A stretch of 64,000 nt of DNA from Polycyclovorans sp002706265 (GTDB lineage: Bacteria; Pseudomonadota; Gammaproteobacteria; Nevskiales; Nevskiaceae). A model generated the notes under the pieces. That model saw only the letters and a list, made by a program, of their open reading frames with translations. It made no database searches and was not told the origin of the DNA. Position numbers and translations under genes: made by a program. The stretch covers positions 186,001 through 250,000 of the forward strand of contig CAXBBM010000004.1 of the NCBI GenBank assembly GCA_963973915.1, in the 5' to 3' direction. Positions 26,439-34,373 of this stretch are shown piece by piece. Positions within the stretch are counted from its first letter, which is position 1. Each line of letters starts with the position of its first letter.

Positions 26439-26528
26439 TGAGTAACGTGTCACCGTAATTTTTATTGATGAAGGCATTTATAAACAACTTCTGTTGTTTT
26501 CATCACTTAAACGCACCTGCACCCTTCA

Positions 26529-27557
26529 CTAATAAAAAGGAAACCAAAAGTAAATCAAGGCGGCGGCTAAAACATTCCACAATATCGACATGCCACCTGC
26601 GATAAGGAAATTGGCTAAAGAGCGTTTGCTTCTAGCTAATAATTTTGTTTGATGATTTCTGTCACCGTTAGTGAACTCTAGAGCATGCGTACGACCGATA
26701 TTAGTTACTGCGCGCTCTATGTACTTCCCCACTAACTTGCTTACATGAACAGAAAGTAAAACTGTTGCAATTGAAATCCCGAAAAGTCCCAGCGACTTTA
26801 TCAAGAACTCATTCGTGACCGCCGAATCCAATCCCGCCGTTACTGCAGCTTGATACAAGGCAACCAATGCTAACGTGGCCATGAGCATCGGGGTAAAGAA
26901 TTTTATGAAACCTGAAAACTTGGAGTGATGTGCTCGAATAAATGTAAGGCCAGGAATAAAGGATTCGAGTGAGCGCCGCCCTTTATGCCACCGGGCAACT
27001 AAATCGAGCAGTTCTTGACTGATTATCGGATCAGAGAAATCGACTCTGCAGCTCATCGGAGAGGACAGCAGCTCGAGCTTGTCACCGTCATGATCGTCTT
27101 TGGACATCATATATTGAAAGTATACATGGGGCTTTAACCCATTCCCGCATCGGAGTGTTACATTGAAAAGGAAAGGCTTTTCGCCCTCTTCAAACTGAAC
27201 TAGAAACTCCCATCGTAGCGTTAATGAATCAATAACATCCGGTGAAGACCATTCGCCACCCTTGAAATCAGCCCATGTCGGATACTCTCGTGTTCTATAG
27301 TTCGCATATGAAACTATCGCGCTAAATGCAATTCCAGCGCTCGAGTAGCAGCTAAACTTCTGCTGTAAAAGACTCCCGAGCTCCTCAACATCTTGCAGAC
27401 CAATCAAAATTGCTTTGGGATAAACTTCGGTCAAGCTATTCTGTTTTGCGGTGATAATGCGGAAAAAATCTCGAAGAGACTCTTTGGGGATTGTCCCTGA
27501 AATTGAGCCCGCCCGAATTTCCGTGTTCGCTCTAGGAGCACCTTCCTTAATTTCCAT
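26529..27557 (-). CDS. A+T-rich orphan membrane protein
   Basis: No family recognised. The 342-residue product has a soluble N-terminal part (about 1-215) and three membrane segments: MLMATLALVALYQAAVTAG, SLGLFGISIATVLLSVHV and LIAGGMSILWNVLAAALIYF near the end. Base composition is far lower in G+C than everything around it, and codon use (many ATA, AAA, TTA) differs sharply, so it is very likely a recent arrival. It sits between vapBC and nrdB with A+T-rich flanks and is not coupled to either. Confidence 0.7.
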   Translation of the reverse strand: MEIKEGAPRANTEIRAGSISGTIPKESLRDFFRIITAKQNSLTEVYPKAILIGLQDVEELGSLLQQKFSCYSSAGIAFSAIVSYANYRTREYPTWADFKGGEWSSPDVIDSLTLRWEFLVQFEEGEKPFLFNVTLRCGNGLKPHVYFQYMMSKDDHDGDKLELLSSPMSCRVDFSDPIISQELLDLVARWHKGRRSLESFIPGLTFIRAHHSKFSGFIKFFTPMLMATLALVALYQAAVTAGLDSAVTNEFLIKSLGLFGISIATVLLSVHVSKLVGKYIERAVTNIGRTHALEFTNGDRNHQTKLLARSKRSLANFLIAGGMSILWNVLAAALIYFWFPFY

Positions 27558-27603
27558 GATCAGCTGATCACTATATTTCGGTGTTATTAGATTTCTAAGT
27601 TCG

Positions 27604-28770
27604 CTAGTCCCAACTCAACGCCCCACCCGTCTGATACTCGGTCACCCGGGTCTCAAAGAAGTTCTTCTCTTTCTTGAGGTCCATCACCTCGCTCATCCAG
27701 GGGAAGGGGTTTTCCGCTGCCGGGTAAAGGGCGGCGATGCCGATCTGGGCGCAGCGGCGGTTGGCGATGAACTTCATGTATTCGTTGAACATGCTGGCGT
27801 TCAGGCCGAGCACGCCGCGGGGCATGGTGTCGTGGGCGTATTTGATTTCCAGCTCGGTGGCTTCGCGGATCATGCCGGCGATTTCTTTCTGGAATTCGGG
27901 CGTCCAAAGGTGGGGGTTTTCGACCTTGATCTGGTTGATCACGTCGATGCCAAAGTTCATGTGCATGGACTCGTCGCGCATGATGTATTGGATCTGTTCG
28001 CTGGTGCCGACCATTTTGTTGCGGCGGCCGAAGCTGAGCAGTTGTACGAAGCCCACGTAGAAGAAGATGCCTTCAAACACCACGTAGAACGCGATGAGGT
28101 CGCGCAGCAGGCGCTGGTCGTTTTCGGGCGTGCCGGTATGGAAGGTCTGGTCGGCCAGGCTCTGGGTGTAGGGCAGGCTCCACGCGGCCTTGTCGTGAAT
28201 GGACGGCACTTCGCGGTACATGTTGAAGACTTCGGCTTCGTCCAGGCCCAGGCTTTCGATGCAGTACTGGTAGGCGTGGGTGTGGATGGCCTCTTCAAAC
28301 GCCTGGCGCAGCAGGTACTGGCGGCACTCGGGGTTGGTGAGGTGGCGGTACACGGCCAGCACCAGGTTGTTGGCGACCAGTGAGTCGGCGGTGCTGAAGA
28401 AGCCCAGTGAGCGCTTGATGATCATGCGCTCGTCGTCGGTGAGGCCATTCGGGTCTTGCCAGAGCGCGATGTCGGCGCTCATGTTCACTTCTTGCGGCAT
28501 CCAGTGGTTGTTGCAGGCGCTCAGGTATTTGTCCCAGGCCCACTTGTACTTGAAGGGCACGAGCTGGTTGAGGTCGGCGCGGCAGTTGATGATTTTCTTG
28601 TCGTCGACCTGGATGCGGCGGGCGCCCATCTGCACGTCTTCAAGGCCGGTGGCGCCGGCGACGTCGGGGGCGGCGGCCATGACCGGCACCTTGTGGGCCG
28701 CAGCGGTGGGTGTGGCCGGCTGCGCGCGGGGGGCCGTCGGGGTGGCGGGGGTGTCGTCCCAGTCAAGCAT
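27604..28770 (-). CDS. nrdB: Ribonucleotide reductase class Ia, beta subunit NrdB
   Basis: A 388-residue subunit that holds the diiron-tyrosyl radical cofactor. By spacing to E. coli NrdB the ligands are Asp129, Glu160, His163, Glu233, Glu267 and His270, with the radical tyrosine at Tyr167 (EEAIHTHAYQY). The first 45 residues are an Ala/Pro/Thr-rich extension. The C-terminus GALSWD would dock on NrdA. The gene lies 187 bp downstream of nrdA on the same strand, with a hairpin repeat between them. Confidence 0.96.
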   Translation of the reverse strand: MLDWDDTPATPTAPRAQPATPTAAAHKVPVMAAAPDVAGATGLEDVQMGARRIQVDDKKIINCRADLNQLVPFKYKWAWDKYLSACNNHWMPQEVNMSADIALWQDPNGLTDDERMIIKRSLGFFSTADSLVANNLVLAVYRHLTNPECRQYLLRQAFEEAIHTHAYQYCIESLGLDEAEVFNMYREVPSIHDKAAWSLPYTQSLADQTFHTGTPENDQRLLRDLIAFYVVFEGIFFYVGFVQLLSFGRRNKMVGTSEQIQYIMRDESMHMNFGIDVINQIKVENPHLWTPEFQKEIAGMIREATELEIKYAHDTMPRGVLGLNASMFNEYMKFIANRRCAQIGIAALYPAAENPFPWMSEVMDLKKEKNFFETRVTEYQTGGALSWD

Positions 28771-28828
28771 GGTGTGTGTCCTTATCTGAAGCTGGTTTTG
28801 TTAACGAATGAGGGGGCAGTTCGCGCTT

Positions 28829-28956
28829 CGGCGGCTTTTGCCTGCGGGCGACCCCACGCTGAGGCGTGGGGCCCGCGCCCGGTGGCTCACTCCGGCGGCG
28901 TTTGCCTGCGGTCGATCCCACGCTTTGCGTGGGGCCCTCGACCGGTGACAAACGCC
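28829..28956. repeat. Two imperfect 64-bp direct repeats, each with a hairpin
   Basis: Units 28829-28892 and 28893-28956 share CGGCGG, TTGCCTGCGG and the following CCCACGC region. Each has a strong stem: CCCCACGC-TGAG-GCGTGGGG (28852-28871) and CCCACGC-TTT-GCGTGGG (28917-28933). They fill the nrdA-nrdB gap and look like a REP-type repeat element. They could alter mRNA stability or the relative output of the two genes. Confidence 0.8.
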
Positions 28957-28957
28957 T

Positions 28958-31909
28958 TCACTGACACGCCTCACAGTCAGGATCAAGAATCGAGCAGACC
29001 TTGGCGCTGCCGATGTCGCTGGCCGGGGCCATGACCACGGCGGGCGGCGGGGTGGCGGCGGGCTGGGCCGAGACCGCTCCGGCGCCGCCGCTGGCGCCCT
29101 GACCCACGCTGTTGAGCCGGCCATCGCTGATGGTGGACTTTTCGCTGTGCGTGGCGCCCATGGTGCGCAGGTAGTAGGTGGTCTTCAGACCCGACACCCA
29201 GGCGTGCTTGTACAACTCATCCAGCTTCTTGCCGTTGGGCTGGCTCATGTACAGGTTGAGGCTCTGGGCTTGGTCGATCCATTTCTGGCGACGGCTGCCG
29301 GCATCGACCAGGCGCTTGGCGTCGATTTCGAACGCGCACTTGTAGAGCGCCTTGATATCGGCCGGCACACGGTCGATGGGCTGCACCGAGCCGTCGTAGT
29401 ACTTGAGGTCGTGGGCCATGACTTCATCCCACAGGTCCAGCGCCTTCAGCTCGTTGACGAGGTACTCGTTGACCACGGTGAACTCGCCCGACAGGTTCGA
29501 TTTGACGTACAGGTTCTGGTACGTGGGCTCGATGGACTGGCTGACGCCGGTGATGTTGGCGATGGTGGCGGTGGGGGCGATGGCCATGGTGTTGGAGTTG
29601 CGCATGCCCACGGTCTTGACCTGCTCGCGCAGCGTGTCCCAGTCGAACCGGCCGGACTGTGATTCGTCCTGCGTCAGGTACTGGCCACGGCTTTCGCGCA
29701 GCAGGCGAATGCTGTCGATGGGCAGAATGCCCTGGCTCCACAGCGAGCCCTCGAAGCTGGGGTACTTGCCGCGCTCGGCCGCCAGACCGCTGCTGGCCTT
29801 GATGGCGAAGTAGCTGATCGCCTCCATGGACTGATCGGCAAACTGGATGGCCGCGTCGCTTTCATAGGGCAGGCGCAGTTTGTAGAGCGCGTCGTTGAAG
29901 CCCATGAGGCCCATGCCCACCGGGCGATGCCGCAGGTTGGAGTTGCGCGCCGTGGCCACCGAGTAGTAGTTGTACTCGATGACGTTATCGAGCATGCGCA
30001 TGGCGGTGGTGACGGTCTTTTCCAGCTTTTCCAGGTTCAGCACGCCGTCTTCGATGTGGCGCGGCAGGTTCACCGAGCCCAGGTTGCACACGGCAATTTC
30101 CGAACCGGCCTTGGTGTTCAGGGTGATTTCGGTGCACAGGTTGGATGAGTGCACCACGCCCACGTGCTGCTGCGGGCTGCGCAGGTTGCAGGGGTCTTTG
30201 AAGGTCACCCAGGGGTGGCCGGTTTCGAACAGCATCGACAGCATCTTGCGCCACAGCTGCACCGCCGGAAGGCGCTTGAAGTTCTTGATGCGGCCCTCGT
30301 CGGCCAGCTTTTCGTACTGGGCGTAACGTGCCTCGAAGGCGCTGCCGATCAGGTCGTGCAGGTCGGGCGTTTCTTCGGGGCTGAACAGGGTCCAGGGGCC
30401 GTCTTCCATGACGCGCTTCATGAACAGGTCGGGCACCCAGTTGGCAGTGTTCATGTCGTGGGTGCGGCGGCGGTCGTCGCCGGTGTTCTTGCGCAGTTCG
30501 AGGAACTCCTCGATGTCGCGGTGCCAGGTTTCCAGATACCCGCAGACCGCGCCCTTGCGCTTGCCGCCCTGGTTCACCGCCACGGCGGTGTCGTTGGCCA
30601 CTTTCAGGAACGGCACCACGCCGTTGGACTTGCCATTGGTGCCCTTGATGTAGCCCCCCATGCCGCGCACCGAGGTCCAGTCATTGCCCAGGCCGCCGGC
30701 AAATTTGGAGAGCAGGGCGTTGTCCTTGATGGCGCCGAAGATGCCGTCAAGATCGTCCGGCACCTGGGTCAGGTAGCAGCTTGAAAGCTGCGGGCGCAGG
30801 GTGCCACTGTTGAACAGGGTGGGCGTGCTGCTCATGAAGTCGAAGGACGACAGCAACTGGTAGAACTCGATGGCGCGGGCTTCGCGCTCCACTTCGTTCA
30901 TGGCCAGGCCCATGGCCACGCGCATGAAGAACGCCTGCGGCAATTCGAAGCGGATCTTGTTGCTGTGGATGAAGTACCGGTCGTACAGGGTCTGCAGGCC
31001 GAGATAGTCGAACTGTGCGTCACGGTCGGCCAGCAGCGCCTTGCCCAGCGCGTCGAGGTCGTAGAGGGCGAGCTTGGGGTCCAGCAGCTCCAGGTCCACG
31101 GCCTTGTGGATGAAGGCGCGGAAATACTCGGGGTAGGCCGGCTTCATTTCCTCGAAGGTGGGGCGGCTGTCCGGCAGGTCGAGAAACTTGCAGGCTTCGT
31201 GACGCATGGCGTCCAGCAGCAGCCGCGCCGAGGCGTAGGTGTAATTGGGCTCTTTCTCGATGCGGGCGCGGGCAGCCAGCGTCAGCGCCTGGCTGAGTTC
31301 GGCCTCGCTGATGCCGTCGTACAGATCGCGCAGCGCTGCGGTGACCACTTCTTCCACGTCGGTACCGGACAGACCCGCGCAGGCTTCCGACACCACGGTG
31401 CGGATGCGTTCAACGTTGAGCGGCACCACGGCGCCGTCATCACGCTTGACGTGAATCTGCGGGCCGGCCGCCACCGGGGCGGCGTGGCTGGCGGCTTCGG
31501 CGGCGCGCTTCCTGGCCTGCTCGTCGCGGTAGATGACGTAGGCGCGGGCCACCTTGTGTTCGCCGGCACGCATCAGGCCGAGTTCGACCTGGTCCTGAAT
31601 GTCTTCAATGTGCAGGGTGCCGCCGCCGCTCAGGTGGCGGGTGAGGGCCTGCACCACCTGCTCGGTGACCTGCTTGACGGTTTCACGCACCCGCGCGCTG
31701 GCGGCGGCGGCGCCGCCTTCCACGGCGAGAAAGGCCTTGGTGACGGCGATGTTGATCTTGCTGGCATCAAAGCCGGTGACCTTGCCGTTGCGGCGAATCA
31801 CGCGGATGGCGCCGGGCGCGGTGGCCGCGACATCGAGCGCGCTGCCCGTGGCCTGGGGCGGCCGCTGGCCGCTGGAAGTGTTGCTCGAAATAACGTTGGC
31901 AGTGTTCAT
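28958..31909 (-). CDS. nrdA: Ribonucleotide reductase class Ia, alpha subunit NrdA
   Basis: A 983-residue catalytic subunit. Two ATP-cone domains lie in tandem (about 33-130, IRVIRRNGKVTGFDASKI; and 150-240, IHVKRDDGAVVPLNVERI). The barrel follows with the conserved cysteine in SSCYL, the radical site NLCTEI, the paired cysteine in AVCNLGSVNL and the radical-transfer tyrosines near EPTYQNLY. The C-terminus DPDCEACQ gives the swinging redox cysteines. AGGGGA lies 7 bases before the ATG at 31909; upstream extension is rejected. Transcribed with nrdB. Confidence 0.96.
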   Translation of the reverse strand: MNTANVISSNTSSGQRPPQATGSALDVAATAPGAIRVIRRNGKVTGFDASKINIAVTKAFLAVEGGAAAASARVRETVKQVTEQVVQALTRHLSGGGTLHIEDIQDQVELGLMRAGEHKVARAYVIYRDEQARKRAAEAASHAAPVAAGPQIHVKRDDGAVVPLNVERIRTVVSEACAGLSGTDVEEVVTAALRDLYDGISEAELSQALTLAARARIEKEPNYTYASARLLLDAMRHEACKFLDLPDSRPTFEEMKPAYPEYFRAFIHKAVDLELLDPKLALYDLDALGKALLADRDAQFDYLGLQTLYDRYFIHSNKIRFELPQAFFMRVAMGLAMNEVEREARAIEFYQLLSSFDFMSSTPTLFNSGTLRPQLSSCYLTQVPDDLDGIFGAIKDNALLSKFAGGLGNDWTSVRGMGGYIKGTNGKSNGVVPFLKVANDTAVAVNQGGKRKGAVCGYLETWHRDIEEFLELRKNTGDDRRRTHDMNTANWVPDLFMKRVMEDGPWTLFSPEETPDLHDLIGSAFEARYAQYEKLADEGRIKNFKRLPAVQLWRKMLSMLFETGHPWVTFKDPCNLRSPQQHVGVVHSSNLCTEITLNTKAGSEIAVCNLGSVNLPRHIEDGVLNLEKLEKTVTTAMRMLDNVIEYNYYSVATARNSNLRHRPVGMGLMGFNDALYKLRLPYESDAAIQFADQSMEAISYFAIKASSGLAAERGKYPSFEGSLWSQGILPIDSIRLLRESRGQYLTQDESQSGRFDWDTLREQVKTVGMRNSNTMAIAPTATIANITGVSQSIEPTYQNLYVKSNLSGEFTVVNEYLVNELKALDLWDEVMAHDLKYYDGSVQPIDRVPADIKALYKCAFEIDAKRLVDAGSRRQKWIDQAQSLNLYMSQPNGKKLDELYKHAWVSGLKTTYYLRTMGATHSEKSTISDGRLNSVGQGASGGAGAVSAQPAATPPPAVVMAPASDIGSAKVCSILDPDCEACQ

Positions 31910-31981
31910 GCCGTTCCCCTGATAGGTGGTGCTTGAATGATGAGGTCGGGGCGGCGGGATCGGCCGCGCGACCGGGCCATG

Positions 31982-32010
31982 ACTATACCCATACACGCCA
32001 GGTGTAAACC
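31982..32010 (-). promoter_or_regulatory. Candidate nrdA promoter
   Basis: On the minus strand TATAGT (31982-31987) is a good -10 with TTTACA or GTTTAC as -35 at a spacing of 15-16. The leader to the ATG would be about 70 bases. A NrdR-box-like site lies directly upstream of the -35. Confidence 0.5.
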
Positions 32011-32019
32011 ACCCCGAAA

Positions 32020-32035
32020 CCACAATATCTGGTGT
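32020..32035. promoter_or_regulatory. NrdR-box-like site upstream of nrdA
   Basis: CCACAATATCTGGTGT resembles the 16-bp NrdR box consensus ACACwATATwTwGTGT, differing mainly at its first and central positions. NrdR represses ribonucleotide reductase genes. Only one clear box is seen; NrdR usually binds two, and the TACAC-GCCAG-GTGTA element at 31992-32006 is a weaker partner. Confidence 0.6.
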
Positions 32036-32096
32036 TTATTTCACGCTTGACCCCCTACATGCTGTGTCCAGGCTGGGGCCAATGTTCTGCATTTCC

Positions 32097-32105
32097 TGTG
32101 GATAA
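32097..32105 (-). promoter_or_regulatory. DnaA box upstream of nrdA
   Basis: TGTGGATAA is an exact reverse complement of the TTATCCACA DnaA box. DnaA controls nrdAB in E. coli, so a site 188 bp before the nrdA start may link nucleotide supply to replication here as well. Confidence 0.5.
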
Positions 32106-32210
32106 GCGGTGCTTTCCTGCACAGGCCTCAGGTTTTCAAGCACTTAACGGGATGGCTTTCCCTCACAATGCCGTCCCCCCGGAAACGACGCCCCGCAGTC
32201 CTGACATCTG

Positions 32211-34307
32211 ATGCCGCTGCTCCCAAGACCTGACGCCGAGGCTCGCCTCGTGAAGCTGCGCACCCTCCTGCATGACACGGTGATGGTGCTGGCGGACTGC
32301 GAGGGTGATCAGCGGCTGTCACAACTGCGCAAACTGGTCGGCTTGTTGCGTCCCACCCGGCGCGAAGCGGAGCGGCCGGCCCTGCGCCTGGCGCAATTGG
32401 CGCTGGTGCTGCGCACCGACAGCGATGCCCGGCGGGCGCTGCGCGCGGCGCTGCTGGCGCTGCTGGCAGAGAAGCACAGCGTGCACCTGTTTTCCGACGC
32501 GGGGGTGTTGTCGAGCGAGGGGTTCTCGTCGTCATTGTCACGCCGCATCTGGCATCGAGTGCTGCCCGACGTGGTCAACACCGATTACCTCAAGGACGTG
32601 CTGGGCCAGTTGTTCGATCGCCATGACGACCACGTGTGGATGGCCGCCGCGGGCGAAGACACCTGGCTCGACCTGGTCCGCGCCATCGACATCGACCACG
32701 GCGCGCGGCACGACAAGGGCAAGCTGGCCCTGCAGATTGTCTCGGCCATCGAGGTGCTGAGTTACCGCATCACCTCCATCGGTCTGGAGCCGGAGCTGGT
32801 GCGCAATTACCCAGCCATCGAGCGCCACGAATCGCCCTTCCTGACGCAGAACGCCGAGGTGCGCAGCTTCGTCGACGAGTGGCGCCGCGCCGCCACCGAC
32901 AAGCGCGATCCGCAGCTCGACAGTCGCCAGATCGACGTGCTGCTGGAGCAGTGCACCGAGATCATCAGCAAGATTCGCCGCCAGGCGCGCAAGACCGGCG
33001 CCAGCGTCAGCCTCACCTATCAACTGGTGCGGCTGGAGCAGAGCATCGATCGCTTCCGCCAGCTGATGCGGCTGCTGGAAGCGCCGCCGGCCGAGCGCAA
33101 CCCGCTGGCCGTGGCGCTGTTCTTCGAACTGGTGATTGCCGAGAACCGCCGCTACAGCCTCGGCGACCTGTTTTCGCAGAACATCGAGCTGCTCGCCCAG
33201 CGCGTCACCGGCAGCGCCGGGCGCATGGGCGAGAAATACATCGCCAACTCACGCACCGAATTCTGGGCATTGCTGCGCGGTGCGCTGGGTGCCGGCTTCT
33301 TCATTGCGCTCATGGCCGGCACCAAGTTGCTGTTCAATTTTGATCCGCACCCGCCCATCGTCACCGCCTTCGTCAACAGCATGATCTACGGCCTGGGCTT
33401 CGTGCTGATCTATCTGGTGGGGTTCACGGTGGCGACCAAACAGCCGGCGATGACCGCCGCGACCATCGCCGCCAGCATTCGCAGCACCGAAGAACAGCCC
33501 GACCGTCTCGAAGGGCTCGCCAACCTGGTGGTGGCCACCCTGCGCAGCCAGGTCATCGCCATCATCGGCAACCTGATCCTGGCGTTTGTCACCGCCGCAC
33601 TGGTGGGCTACCTGATCTGGACCTACGGCCACGCGCATTTCCTGCCCACCGCCAAGGCCGAGCACCTGCTCGAAGAGCTGGACCCGTTCCGCAGTGCGGC
33701 CATCGCCCACGCGGCAATTGCCGGCATCTGCCTGTTCTTCTCGGGCCTGATCTCGGGTTACTTCGACAATCGTGCCGCCTACACGCGCATTCCCGAGCGC
33801 ATCGCCCAACGGCCCAGGCTGCGGCGCTGGCTGGGCAAGGACCGGGCGCGGGCGCTGGGCGATTACATCGGTCATCACCTGGGCGGCATCGCCGGCAATT
33901 TTTTCTTCGGCTGCATGCTGGGATCGATGGGCACCCTGGGGTACATCCTCGGGCTGCCGCTCGACATTCGCCACATCGCCTTCGCCGCCGCCAACTACGC
34001 CTATGCGCTGGTGAGCCTGGACTGGGCCGTTCTCGGTCCGGTGGCGGTGTGGTCGGGCCTGGGGGTGCTGGTGATCGGCGCGACCAATCTGGCCATCAGC
34101 TTCGGCCTGGCCCTGTTCGTGGCCATGCGCGCCCAGCGGGTCAAGTTCACCGAGGGCCGACGGCTGGCGTGGCTGCTGATGGGCCGCTTCCTGCGCCAGC
34201 CGCACCGCTTCATCTGGCCGCCGAAGCACCAGGACACCGACATCAGCGAGGTCATCGACACCGTTGCCCACCGCGCCATCGGCTCCCAGCGCCCCGGCGG
34301 GGCCTGA
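32211..34307 (+). CDS. gcr: Gcr-family membrane protein (database label: site-specific recombinase)
   Basis: A 698-residue protein of the family named after Neisseria Gcr. The N-terminal 340 residues are helical and soluble. From about 350 there are several membrane segments (ALGAGFFIALMAGTKLLF, FVNSMIYGLGFVLIYLVGF, VIAIIGNLILAFVTAALVGY, GNFFFGCMLGSMGTLGYI and others). I see no tyrosine or serine recombinase catalytic motif, so the recombinase label is doubtful. It is divergent from nrdA and followed by the kinase pair. Confidence 0.75.
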   Translation: MPLLPRPDAEARLVKLRTLLHDTVMVLADCEGDQRLSQLRKLVGLLRPTRREAERPALRLAQLALVLRTDSDARRALRAALLALLAEKHSVHLFSDAGVLSSEGFSSSLSRRIWHRVLPDVVNTDYLKDVLGQLFDRHDDHVWMAAAGEDTWLDLVRAIDIDHGARHDKGKLALQIVSAIEVLSYRITSIGLEPELVRNYPAIERHESPFLTQNAEVRSFVDEWRRAATDKRDPQLDSRQIDVLLEQCTEIISKIRRQARKTGASVSLTYQLVRLEQSIDRFRQLMRLLEAPPAERNPLAVALFFELVIAENRRYSLGDLFSQNIELLAQRVTGSAGRMGEKYIANSRTEFWALLRGALGAGFFIALMAGTKLLFNFDPHPPIVTAFVNSMIYGLGFVLIYLVGFTVATKQPAMTAATIAASIRSTEEQPDRLEGLANLVVATLRSQVIAIIGNLILAFVTAALVGYLIWTYGHAHFLPTAKAEHLLEELDPFRSAAIAHAAIAGICLFFSGLISGYFDNRAAYTRIPERIAQRPRLRRWLGKDRARALGDYIGHHLGGIAGNFFFGCMLGSMGTLGYILGLPLDIRHIAFAAANYAYALVSLDWAVLGPVAVWSGLGVLVIGATNLAISFGLALFVAMRAQRVKFTEGRRLAWLLMGRFLRQPHRFIWPPKHQDTDISEVIDTVAHRAIGSQRPGGA

Positions 34308-34373
34308 CCGGGCCTGCGGCGACGGCAAGTTGGCCCCTACAATCGGCCGACGACGGGACACAGGATCGCGGCC

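Noticed and set aside
28829..28956. Possible CRISPR
   Set aside because: Only two imperfect units with diverged internal sequence; no short constant repeats with unique spacers and no cas genes.
31992..32006. TACAC-GCCAG-GTGTA as a second NrdR box
   Set aside because: The spacing between half-sites is 5, not the 8 expected for a NrdR box; kept only as a weak possibility.
32211..34307. Mobile-element recombinase
   Set aside because: The Gcr label comes from homology naming; the sequence shows a membrane protein without catalytic motifs or flanking repeats.
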